Positions 15,289-22,614 of a stretch of DNA of 31,250 nt are shown piece after piece. Within the stretch, counting starts at the first letter, position 1; every line of letters begins with the position of its first letter. The stretch covers positions 1-31,250 of the forward strand of contig CALGBY010000011.1 in assembly GCA_937886445.1 (NCBI GenBank). Reading direction: 5' to 3'. The translations under genes and the position numbers were made by a program. The stretch comes from an uncultured Clostridia bacterium (GTDB lineage: Bacteria; Bacillota; Clostridia; Christensenellales; Aristaeellaceae). The notes beneath the pieces were generated by a model. The model ran no database searches. It saw only the letters and a list, made by a program, of their open reading frames with translations, and had not been told where the DNA came from.

Positions 15289-18174
15289 ATGAAACGCGAC
15301 ATGCTGAAAAAGGCGGCAGCACTGCTGCTTGCTCTGGCGATATGCCTGTCCCTGATCCCTGCCGGGGCGGAAAACTATCCCTTTGCGGGGGTGACCACGG
15401 TCAACCTGCGCATGCGCGCGGGCGCTTCCACATCGTCCTCGGTGATGTGCGAGCTGCCGCGCGGCACGCTTGTTACGGTGACCGGGCGGAAGAACGACTT
15501 TTTTGTGATCAGTGTGAACGGCAAAAACGGCTATGCCTACGCGGCCTATATCGCTGTTTCCTCCTCGGAGCTGAATGCCGAGGCGGAGGAGGACGGGGAA
15601 TATGTGTATACGGGAGAGTATACCGATATCACCGCGTCCTCCGAGACGGATGAGATCATTGCCCTGCAGATGGCGCTCAAGGACCGCGGGTATTATACCT
15701 CCTCCGCGGACGGCAAGCTGGGCAGCGTGACAAAGAACGCCGTCATTGCCTTCCAGAAGATGAACGGCCTTACCGCGAGCGGCGTTGCCGACGCGCGTAC
15801 CGTGCAGCTGCTTTTCTCCTCCACCGCGAAAAACAAAAACGGAAAGGCCGCCTCTGTTGATGTGCTGCCTCCGCTGGTAGGGCAGACGGTATCGCAGGGC
15901 AAGAAGGGCTATCAGGTATCCTCCATGCAGCAACGGCTGAAGCAGCTGGGCTATTATTCCGGCAGCGTGGACGGCGTGTGCGGCACTTCCACCGTGAATG
16001 CCGTCAAGGCCTTCCAGAAAAAAATGGGGCTTACCCAGACGGGTATCGCCGATGCCTCTCTGCAGGCCATCATGTATGCCTCCTCCGCCGTTCCCGCAAA
16101 GGCAACGGCCGCTCCCGCCACGCAGGCGCCGGTCTCCGGCTTCCCCTGCACGGCGTATACCACCACCGCTGTCAACCTGCGCAAGGGAAAGACCACCTCA
16201 TCAACGCGCCTTACCTGCATCCCCTCGGGCGCCGAGATCACCGTGCTGGCGGTAAGCGGGGACTATTTGAATGTAAAATATAAATCCTATACCGGCTATA
16301 TCCCCTCCGCGTACGCGGAGCTTCCGGAATCGGCCCTTCCGGGCACCGTGCTTCCCTCCTCGCTGCAGGCGCAGCTTTCCTACACCGCCGTATCGGACGG
16401 CAGCACCGGGCGCTCCGTGCGCGTGCTGCAGCAGGCGCTCAGGGAGCTGGGCTTCTATACCGGCAGCGTGGACAGCGCCTTCGGCAGCGGCACCAAAAAC
16501 GCGCTGAAGGCCTTCCAGACGAAGAACGGCCTGCGGGCGGACGGCATCGCCTCGCCCGAGGTGCAGCAGTATCTGTACGAGAGCAAGGTAAAAAACAGCG
16601 CGGGCAAGAGCATATATGTGAAAACGCTGCCGCCGATAGACAACTTCCCCATGCAGGCGGGAGATGTGGGTGAGCAGGTGAACGCGCTGCAGATCGCGCT
16701 TTCCGCCCTGGGCTATTATAAGGGTACATTCTCCGATACCTATGATACGAAGACCGAAAGCGCCGTGCGTGCCTTCCAGAAGGCAAACGGCCTCACACAG
16801 GACGGCAAGGCCGGTGAAAAAACACTGGCTGTGTTGAACATGAAGTATTCAACGCCCGCCCCCTACACCGGGATACGCACCGCGGAGCCGCAGAACACGC
16901 CGCTTACCGAGGCCAATGTGATCGTGATGCAGTCCGGCACGCGCGGTGTGGCCGTCAAGCGCCTGCAGGAGAAGCTGATGGAACTGGGCTATTATATCTG
17001 CACCGTGGACGGCATTTACGATAAAGACGATATCAACGCGGTGAAGGATTTCCAGAAGACCAACGGCCTGAAATCAGACGGCATCGCGGGCCTTGAAACG
17101 CAGCAGCTGCTTTACAGCGGCTACGCCATCGCGAAGACCACCGCCGCGCCCAAAGCCACCGCCACGCCCCGCCCCACCCCAACGCCCGTTTCCTATACGG
17201 TGCTGAAGCTGGGCAGCAGGAACGCGGAGGTAAAGCGGCTGCAGGAGCGCCTGATCGAGCTGGGCTACCTTTCAGGCAGCGCGGACGGTGACTTCGGCAG
17301 CAAAACGAAGGCCGCCGTAAGTTCTTTCCAGAAGGCGAACGGCCTTTCTCAGGACGGGATCGCCGGCGCGAAAACGCAGAGCACGCTGTATTCTCAGGCC
17401 GCGAAGGCGGCCGGAAAGACCGTGACCGCCGCTCCCAGGGCCACCGCCACCCCCGCCCCGAAGACGGGCTCCCGTGTGCTGCGGCTGGGCAGCGATGGAG
17501 CGGATGTAAAGGAAATGCAGGAGAGGCTCATAACTCTCGGCTACCTTTCCTCCGGAGCGGACGGCTCCTTCGGCAGCAAGACCTACAGCGCCGTTGCGGC
17601 CTTCCAGAAGAACAACGGCCTCGCGGCGGACGGTGTTGCCGGCAGCAAGACCTTTGAAAAGCTGTTCTCCTCCTCCGCGAAACGGGCAAGCGGCAAGGAA
17701 CCGGTGGTCACTCCCGCACCCGCGCGTTTCGTAACGCCCAGGGCATCGGATGTGCGCTTTGCCAACTGGTATACCGAGATCCGCAGCCGCGCGCGTTCCA
17801 TGCCGGATGTGGTGATCTATGATCCCGATACCGGGCTGCACTACAATGTGCATCTCTTCTCCTTCGGCAAGCATGCCGACGGTGAGCCGCCCACGGCGGA
17901 GGATACCGCCACCATGTATCAGGTGGTGGGCTACAATTCCTGGACGCCCAAGGCCGTTTGGGTCATCTTTTCAGACGGCAGGGTGTATATGGGCTCTACC
18001 CACAGCCACGGCCACGAGGTAGACCATACGAGCGGAAACAATCTGGATGGGCATATCTGTGTGCACTTCCCGCGCGTGATGAGCGAGGCGGAGGAGACCG
18101 GCCCGTATGCCGTAAGCCACCAGAACGCGATACTGCTGGGCTGGGAAAAAACGGAAATGATGATCGGCAGATGA
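15289..18174 (+). CDS. Exported protein with 2 SH3b, 7 peptidoglycan-binding repeats and an unassigned C-terminal domain
   Basis: 961 residues. Signal peptide (LLLALAICLSLIPAGA, cleaved near 27). SH3b domain 1 at about 35-92, PG_binding_1 repeats at about 118-178 and 206-263, SH3b 2 at 284-345, then five more PG_binding_1 repeats at 373-431, 460-517, 552-611, 644-703 and 736-795. Repeat core: v..lQ..L..LGyy.g..DG.fgs.T..Av.aFQk.nGL..dG.ag..T. Linkers are Thr/Ala/Pro-rich (ATATPRPTPTPV). The last ~140 residues (821-961) form a separate domain with WVIFSDGRVY and a cluster of His and Cys: H905, H907, H909, H913, then GHICVHF at 921-927. This is probably the catalytic part acting on the wall, perhaps distantly like L,D-transpeptidases, but I cannot assign it. 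GGAGG 7 bases before the ATG. First gene of a pair with the VanW gene. Confidence 0.88.
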   Translation: MKRDMLKKAAALLLALAICLSLIPAGAENYPFAGVTTVNLRMRAGASTSSSVMCELPRGTLVTVTGRKNDFFVISVNGKNGYAYAAYIAVSSSELNAEAEEDGEYVYTGEYTDITASSETDEIIALQMALKDRGYYTSSADGKLGSVTKNAVIAFQKMNGLTASGVADARTVQLLFSSTAKNKNGKAASVDVLPPLVGQTVSQGKKGYQVSSMQQRLKQLGYYSGSVDGVCGTSTVNAVKAFQKKMGLTQTGIADASLQAIMYASSAVPAKATAAPATQAPVSGFPCTAYTTTAVNLRKGKTTSSTRLTCIPSGAEITVLAVSGDYLNVKYKSYTGYIPSAYAELPESALPGTVLPSSLQAQLSYTAVSDGSTGRSVRVLQQALRELGFYTGSVDSAFGSGTKNALKAFQTKNGLRADGIASPEVQQYLYESKVKNSAGKSIYVKTLPPIDNFPMQAGDVGEQVNALQIALSALGYYKGTFSDTYDTKTESAVRAFQKANGLTQDGKAGEKTLAVLNMKYSTPAPYTGIRTAEPQNTPLTEANVIVMQSGTRGVAVKRLQEKLMELGYYICTVDGIYDKDDINAVKDFQKTNGLKSDGIAGLETQQLLYSGYAIAKTTAAPKATATPRPTPTPVSYTVLKLGSRNAEVKRLQERLIELGYLSGSADGDFGSKTKAAVSSFQKANGLSQDGIAGAKTQSTLYSQAAKAAGKTVTAAPRATATPAPKTGSRVLRLGSDGADVKEMQERLITLGYLSSGADGSFGSKTYSAVAAFQKNNGLAADGVAGSKTFEKLFSSSAKRASGKEPVVTPAPARFVTPRASDVRFANWYTEIRSRARSMPDVVIYDPDTGLHYNVHLFSFGKHADGEPPTAEDTATMYQVVGYNSWTPKAVWVIFSDGRVYMGSTHSHGHEVDHTSGNNLDGHICVHFPRVMSEAEETGPYAVSHQNAILLGWEKTEMMIGR

Positions 18175-18205
18175 CAATCGTACTTCGCTTTTGATGAGGT
18201 GCCGG

Positions 18206-19612
18206 ATGAAAAGATTTTTGAGCGCGGCGCTGGCCGCGATGCTGCTGCTTTGCCTGCTTTGCGCGGGTGCTGCGGCGGAGATTAAGGCCCTGTACAAGGC
18301 CGATGTACGCTTTACCTGCTCCCTGCGCAGCGCGCCGGAGGATAACGCGAAGCGGGTGGGCGGCCTTCAGGAAAAAAACCGCGTGAACATCATCACCTAC
18401 GCGGAGGACTGGTGCTACGCGGAATACAAGGGAAAGACCGGCTATCTCAAAACCGAATGGCTGTGGCGCTTCCGCTCTCAGGATCCGGAAAATGTGCCTG
18501 TGCCCGGTTATACGAGGCAGGCGGGGATCGCCACGGCGCTGGACGGCTTTTTCCTGCGCACGGAGGCTTACGCCGGCACGGCTGTGGCTTCGGGCAGCCT
18601 GCTTACCGTGCAGAGCGCGGAGCCGGATGCCTTTGCCGTGGTGAAGGTGGCCCGCGGGGAATGCCGGGTCAGCCCGCACCTGATCTCCTATACGCCCTTT
18701 CCGGATTGGCAGGAAGCCGCGGCAGGGGAGATCGTGTATGCCTACACCACCTATTTCAATGAGCATTTCGCGAAAAAGCTGAACGACGAGCGCATATTCA
18801 ACATCACGGAGGCGTGCAAAAGGATCACGGGGCAGAAGATCGCCCCGGGAGCGACCTTTTCCTTCAACGAACTGTGCGCTCCGTACAGAAAGAGCAACGG
18901 CTACAAAAAGGCCCCCAATATCTCCAAGGAGGGCTATGGCTACGGCGGCGGCGTGTGCCAGGTGAGCACCACGCTGTACAACTGCGTGCTGGGCCTGCCT
19001 CTGAGGGTGGATAAATGGGAGGTGCACCGCGACAGCGGTGTAGCCTACGCGCCGCAGTGCTTTGACAGCGCGGTGGGCTCCTACAGCGATCTGGCCTTTA
19101 CCAACCTGCTGCCCTATACGCTGATCGTGGAAGCCTATCCTCAGGATGGCACGCTCACGGTGCTGCTGCGCGCCGGGGAGGATGCCGGACAGGCGGAGGC
19201 CGAAGCGCGGGCGGACGCGGCGCCTCTGGGCGGCGAAATGATGATGCTTTGCGACGCGGATCAGAAATGCGTATCGCTGTACGCTTCCTCCGCGCTGAAC
19301 GGCGAGCCCGGCGCGACTGTAAAGGGAAACACCGCCGTGCGCGTGCTTGAAAGAGAAAATGACGCCGTGAAGGTGCTTGCCGGTGAAGACGAGGGCTGGG
19401 TGAGCGCGGGGATGCTGTATGATCCCCTCGCGATGAAGGAAAAAAAGACCAAAGCCAAGCTGAACCTGCGGGAGACTCCCGCGGCGGATGCCCCTTCCAT
19501 GGGCACCGCTGCCAAGGGCGACACCGTGTTTCTGCTTGCCGCGGGCAGGGAATGGGCTCTGATCACCGCGGATGGCGTGACCGGCTATGTGCAATTGAAA
19601 TACCTGAAATGA
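18206..19612 (+). CDS. VanW family protein with SH3 domains
   Basis: 468 residues from ATG 18206 (GAGGTG just upstream; the TTG at 18191 has no better site). Signal peptide to about residue 24. An SH3b-like domain spans 28-85, a VanW domain about 175-345 with the family signature GGGVCQVSTTLYN (247-259) preceded by GATFSFNEL (215-223), and two further SH3-like stretches at about 350-410 and 415-468 (KLNLRETPAADAPSMG). VanW is named after a vancomycin-resistance cluster gene but does not itself show resistance; its activity is unsettled, with a wall-linked role likely. It starts 31 bases after the seven-repeat wall protein with no promoter or terminator between, so both come from the palindrome-framed promoter. 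Confidence 0.9.
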   Translation: MKRFLSAALAAMLLLCLLCAGAAAEIKALYKADVRFTCSLRSAPEDNAKRVGGLQEKNRVNIITYAEDWCYAEYKGKTGYLKTEWLWRFRSQDPENVPVPGYTRQAGIATALDGFFLRTEAYAGTAVASGSLLTVQSAEPDAFAVVKVARGECRVSPHLISYTPFPDWQEAAAGEIVYAYTTYFNEHFAKKLNDERIFNITEACKRITGQKIAPGATFSFNELCAPYRKSNGYKKAPNISKEGYGYGGGVCQVSTTLYNCVLGLPLRVDKWEVHRDSGVAYAPQCFDSAVGSYSDLAFTNLLPYTLIVEAYPQDGTLTVLLRAGEDAGQAEAEARADAAPLGGEMMMLCDADQKCVSLYASSALNGEPGATVKGNTAVRVLERENDAVKVLAGEDEGWVSAGMLYDPLAMKEKKTKAKLNLRETPAADAPSMGTAAKGDTVFLLAAGREWALITADGVTGYVQLKYLK

Positions 19613-19669
19613 TAGTATGAATGAAAGCAGGATGTGATCCGCTTTCGTTCCGGAAAATAAGAAAACATG

Positions 19670-19717
19670 ATCCCCCTGCCCCGGCGGCGCTGTCTGCCCG
19701 GGGCAGAGGGATTTTTC
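19670..19717 (+). terminator. Terminator of the wall-protein operon
   Basis: 15-bp stem with one mismatch, ATCCCCCTGCCCCGG (19670-19684) / CCGGGGCAGAGGGAT (19698-19712), followed by TTTTC. Confidence 0.88.
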
Positions 19718-19771
19718 GTTTCTGACGTAAGTTTCCGGGCGGGTGCGGACGCGTTTTCCGGCACAAAGCAA

Positions 19772-19796
19772 GCGCTCTGCCCGGAGGGCAGGGCGC
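19772..19796 (-). terminator. Terminator of mnmG
   Basis: GCGCTCTGCCC (19772-19782) / GGGCAGGGCGC (19786-19796), loop GGA, one G-T type mismatch. On the minus strand TTGCTTTG follows, a modest T run. Lies 38 bases past the mnmG stop. Confidence 0.6.
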
Positions 19797-19834
19797 GGTC
19801 ATATGAAAATGCCGGATAAGGCGGAACGGGCGGC

Positions 19835-21613
19835 TTACACCGGATGCTCCGCGGCGTATTTGCGCAGGTAAACGATCAGCACGGCGATATCCGCCGGGCT
19901 TACGCCGGGGATGCGGCCGGCCTGGCCGATCGAGCGCGGCTTCTGCTTTGCCAGCTTCTGCCTCGCCTCCAGACGCAGGTTATCGATATGCTCCCAGTCA
20001 AGCCCCGGGGGGATCAGATGCTCCTCCGCCTCGCGGGCCTTGCGGATCTGGGTCATTTCCTTTTCGAGGTAGCCCTCGTATTTCAGCGTGATCTCCGCCT
20101 GCTCCCGCGCGGCTTCGGAATAATCCCAGCCATCGGGCAGGGTGAGGCGGTTTTCGGGGCGGCGCACCTCTCTGACCATGCCCTCCTCCTGAAGGCGGTG
20201 CAGCAGTTCCTCCGTCTGGCGGGCCTTTTCCTCCATGCGGCGCATGCGCTCATCGGAGGCAAGGCCTATTTTGTGCGCGCGCTCGGTCAGGCGCAGGTCC
20301 GCGTTATCCTGCCTCAGGTACAGGCGGTGCTCGGCGCGGCTGGTCATCATGCGGTAGGGCTCATCGGTGCCCTTGGTGGTCAGGTCATCCGCCATCACGC
20401 CGATGTACGCCTGATCTCTCGTCAGTATGAAGGGCTCCTCGTTTTTGCAGTACAGCGCGGCGTTGATGCCGGCCAGAATGCCCTGCGCGGCGGCCTCTTC
20501 ATAGCCGCTGGTGCCGTTCACCTGACCTGCCAGATACAGCCCGCCGATCTCCAGCGCCCCCAGCGCGGGGGAAAGCACGGTGGAATCGATACAGTCATAT
20601 TCGATCGCGTAGGCGGGGCGGGTGATCACGCAGTGCTCAAGGCCGGGCACGGTGCGGTACATCTCCCACTGTACATCCTCAGGCAGGCTGGTGCTCAGCC
20701 CCTGTACATACCATTCCGGCCAGCCATTGCCCTCGGGCTCCACAAAAAGCTGATGCCGCGTTTTATCGGCAAAGCGCATGATTTTGGTCTCTATGGAGGG
20801 GCAGTAGCGCGCGCCGGTGGAGTTGAGCGTGCCGTTGTACATGGGTGCGCGGTGGATATTGCGGCGTATGATATCGTGGGTGGTCTCGTTGGTCCAGGTG
20901 AGGTAGCACATCGCGCGGTTGATGAGCCGCCTGTCCGTCATGAAGGACATGGGGGTCACGGGTTCATCGCCGGGCTGAGGCTCCATTTTGTCAAAATCGA
21001 TGCTGCGTTCATCCACGCGGGCGGGTGTGCCGGTCTTGAACCGGCGCAGCTCAAAGCCCAGGCCGCGCAGGCTTTCGGAAAGACGGGTGGCGGGCAGCAG
21101 CCCCTGCGGGCCGCCCTCCCACTGCGTCTCGCCGATGATGATGCGGCTTTTCAGGTATACGCCGGTGCATACGACGGCGGCCCTGCAGGCGATGGTCTCG
21201 CCGTTCAGCGTGCGTATGCCGGATACCCTGCCGCCTTGGGTGAGGATCTCCGTCACCTCTCCCTGCCGCACCGTGAGGCCGGGCTGTGAAAACACCGCGG
21301 AGATCATGCGCCGCTGGTAGGCGCGCTTATCGCTCTGGCAGCGCAGGGAGTGCACGGCGGGGCCCTTGCCGGTATTCAGCATGCGGCCCTGCAGCATGGT
21401 ATCATCGGCCGCGAGGCCCATTTCTCCGCCCAGCGCGTCCACTTCACGCACCAGATGCCCCTTGCCGGTGCCACCGATGGAAGGGTTGCAGGGCATCAGC
21501 GCCACGCTTTCCATATTGAGCGTCATCAGCACCGTTTCCAGCCCCATTCTCGCGCAGCACAGCGCCGCTTCACAGCCGGCGTGTCCCGCGCCGATCACCG
21601 CAACATCAAACAC
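19835..21613 (-). CDS. mnmG: tRNA uridine 5-carboxymethylaminomethyl modification enzyme
   Basis: 592 residues, slightly shorter than the usual 620-640 but with intact ends. With MnmE this FAD enzyme modifies the wobble uridine at position 34 of certain tRNAs. Seen: dinucleotide motif GAGHAGCEAA (8-17), the family signature PCNPSIGGTGKGHLVREVDALGG (near 42-64), MLNTGKGPAV, ETQWEGGPQG, the NGTSGYEEAAAQG loop and the C-terminal IGQAGRIPGVSPADI. GTG start at 21613 with AGCGGAGG 8 bases upstream. mnmE is not next to it, as often in Clostridia both sit near rpmH. Single-gene unit with its own promoter. Confidence 0.95.
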   Translation of the reverse strand: MFDVAVIGAGHAGCEAALCCARMGLETVLMTLNMESVALMPCNPSIGGTGKGHLVREVDALGGEMGLAADDTMLQGRMLNTGKGPAVHSLRCQSDKRAYQRRMISAVFSQPGLTVRQGEVTEILTQGGRVSGIRTLNGETIACRAAVVCTGVYLKSRIIIGETQWEGGPQGLLPATRLSESLRGLGFELRRFKTGTPARVDERSIDFDKMEPQPGDEPVTPMSFMTDRRLINRAMCYLTWTNETTHDIIRRNIHRAPMYNGTLNSTGARYCPSIETKIMRFADKTRHQLFVEPEGNGWPEWYVQGLSTSLPEDVQWEMYRTVPGLEHCVITRPAYAIEYDCIDSTVLSPALGALEIGGLYLAGQVNGTSGYEEAAAQGILAGINAALYCKNEEPFILTRDQAYIGVMADDLTTKGTDEPYRMMTSRAEHRLYLRQDNADLRLTERAHKIGLASDERMRRMEEKARQTEELLHRLQEEGMVREVRRPENRLTLPDGWDYSEAAREQAEITLKYEGYLEKEMTQIRKAREAEEHLIPPGLDWEHIDNLRLEARQKLAKQKPRSIGQAGRIPGVSPADIAVLIVYLRKYAAEHPV

Positions 21614-21648
21614 AGAAAAAACCTCCGCTTCGGGTAAAAGTACGCTCT

Positions 21649-21677
21649 ATTGTATGCGCGAAGCGGTCTTTTGTCAA
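21649..21677 (-). promoter_or_regulatory. Sigma-A promoter of mnmG
   Basis: On the minus strand: TTGACA (21677-21672), 17 bases, TACAAT (21654-21649). Divergent from the RHH gene promoter; 18 bases lie between the two -35 boxes. Confidence 0.88.
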
Positions 21678-21695
21678 TAAAAACGCGTTTTGCCG

Positions 21696-21724
21696 TTGAC
21701 AATATGCTCCAAACGGAGTATAAA
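21696..21724 (+). promoter_or_regulatory. Promoter and operator of the RHH gene
   Basis: TTGACA (21696-21701), 17 bases, TATAAA (21719-21724). The spacer and -10 contain an imperfect palindrome TATGCTCC (21703-21710) AAAC GGAGTATA (21715-21722), one mismatch. Such a site under the promoter of a ribbon-helix-helix gene suggests self-repression. Confidence 0.85.
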
Positions 21725-21762
21725 TATCTATGCAAACAGATAACAGACGGGAGGATGCACGG

Positions 21763-22206
21763 ATGATCAGCGAAAAAGTTTCGGTAAATATCAATGAGGA
21801 GGCCCTCAGCAAGATCGACCTGCTGGTGGAGGACGGCTTCTATTCCAACCGCAGTGATTTTATCAACCGCGCCGTGGATACCCTGCTGGACCGGGAAAAC
21901 CGCACGGTGGATAAGCTGCTTGAGATCCACAGCAAGGAAAAGATCAACAGCCGGCAGTGGTTCGTGGGCGTGCAGACGATGGGCAGCCAGTACCTTGAAA
22001 AGGTGAAGGAGCAGGGCGTGCGCCTGCGCATCAAGGGCTGCGGCGTGCTGTATTTTGAAAAGGACGCCGCGAAGGAGCTGGTATTTGAAACGGTGGAATA
22101 TATTTCGTCCCGCATCCGCGTGATCGCGGAGGATGAGATACGGGAGCATTATAAAGCGCCCCGAAAGAGCGGCATCCGCAGGCGCGCGCAGAGCAAAAAG
22201 GACTGA
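21763..22206 (+). CDS. Ribbon-helix-helix regulator with uncharacterised C-terminal domain
   Basis: 147 residues from ATG 21763; GGGAGGAT lies 6-7 bases upstream, whereas the in-frame ATG at 21730 would lie at the expected RNA start. Residues 3-48 are a CopG/Arc-type fold: strand EKVSVNINEEALSKIDLLVEDG, then SNRSDFINRAVDTLL (helix, S..dfI..Av). The remaining ~100 residues (WFVGVQTMGSQYLEKVKEQG, then RLRIKGCGVLYFEKD) look like a small alpha/beta domain that I do not recognise; it carries one Cys (93) and no obvious metal site as in NikR. The C-terminus is basic (RKSGIRRRAQSKK). The palindrome in its own promoter suggests autoregulation; mnmG is divergent and could also be affected. Confidence 0.8.
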   Translation: MISEKVSVNINEEALSKIDLLVEDGFYSNRSDFINRAVDTLLDRENRTVDKLLEIHSKEKINSRQWFVGVQTMGSQYLEKVKEQGVRLRIKGCGVLYFEKDAAKELVFETVEYISSRIRVIAEDEIREHYKAPRKSGIRRRAQSKKD

Positions 22207-22223
22207 CGGCCTGTATCATCGCC

Positions 22224-22387
22224 TAGGGTGTGTTTCTGAATTCAAAACGATGCATTTTCAGCATCTTTTCCGTCATTTCTGCGTTGTCGAACCTCGATTT
22301 ACCTCCAGTAAACCTTCGGTTCTTCGCCTTGAACTGACGGAAAATCTGCTTGAAACTGCACATTCCTCATTTTAGAGACACACCCTA
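22224..22387. mobile_element. Palindromic MITE-like element, TA-flanked
   Basis: A 160-bp non-coding element (22226-22385) with 12-bp terminal inverted repeats GGGTGTGTTTCT (22226-22237) and AGAGACACACCC (22374-22385), one mismatch, flanked by TA on both sides (22224-22225, 22386-22387). The arms continue as an imperfect palindrome about 50 bases each, including the perfect TTTTCCGTCA (22266-22275) / TGACGGAAAA (22335-22344). The TA flanks are those left by IS630/Tc1-mariner transposases. No transposase gene is present, so it would need one in trans. It lies in the 3' untranslated part of the RHH gene, before the terminator. Confidence 0.75.
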
Positions 22388-22394
22388 AAAACAG

Positions 22395-22426
22395 AGACCG
22401 GGAGACGGCGCTTTCCCGGTCTTTTT
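22395..22426 (+). terminator. Terminator of the RHH gene
   Basis: AGACCGGGA (22395-22403) / TCCCGGTCT (22414-22422) followed by TTTT. Now nearly 190 bases from the stop codon because of the MITE. The bases from here to the gyrB promoter (22427-22555) hold nothing I can name. Confidence 0.8.
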
Positions 22427-22559
22427 GTATGCGCGCCGCGGGGGCGGAAGGCGGCGGTTTCGGCTGCCCGCAGGGGGGAGCATGTAACGCCTTTCATGAA
22501 TTTCCGGAAAAGTTTCCATAATAAATAAGAAGAAAGGTGTTCTCTTTTGGCGCGTTCTG

Positions 22560-22568
22560 TGATATAAT
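22560..22568 (+). promoter_or_regulatory. Extended -10 promoter of gyrB-gyrA
   Basis: TGATATAAT (22560-22568) is an extended -10 with perfect TATAAT. No good -35 at 17 bases (GTTCTC near 22539). RNA would start near 22575, leaving a 40-base leader. Confidence 0.7.
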
Positions 22569-22614
22569 GTAATGGGTAATGTTTTCCTTTTTGGCAAGAG
22601 TATCGGGAGGGAAT

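Noticed and set aside
22427..22614. Replication origin near gyrB.
   Set aside because: No DnaA boxes, no AT-rich repeats and no dnaA/dnaN/recF in the window.
22579..22614. Upstream ATG as the start of gyrB.
   Set aside because: It lies at the expected RNA start without a ribosome site; ATG 22615 has GGGAGGG and starts a normal GyrB.
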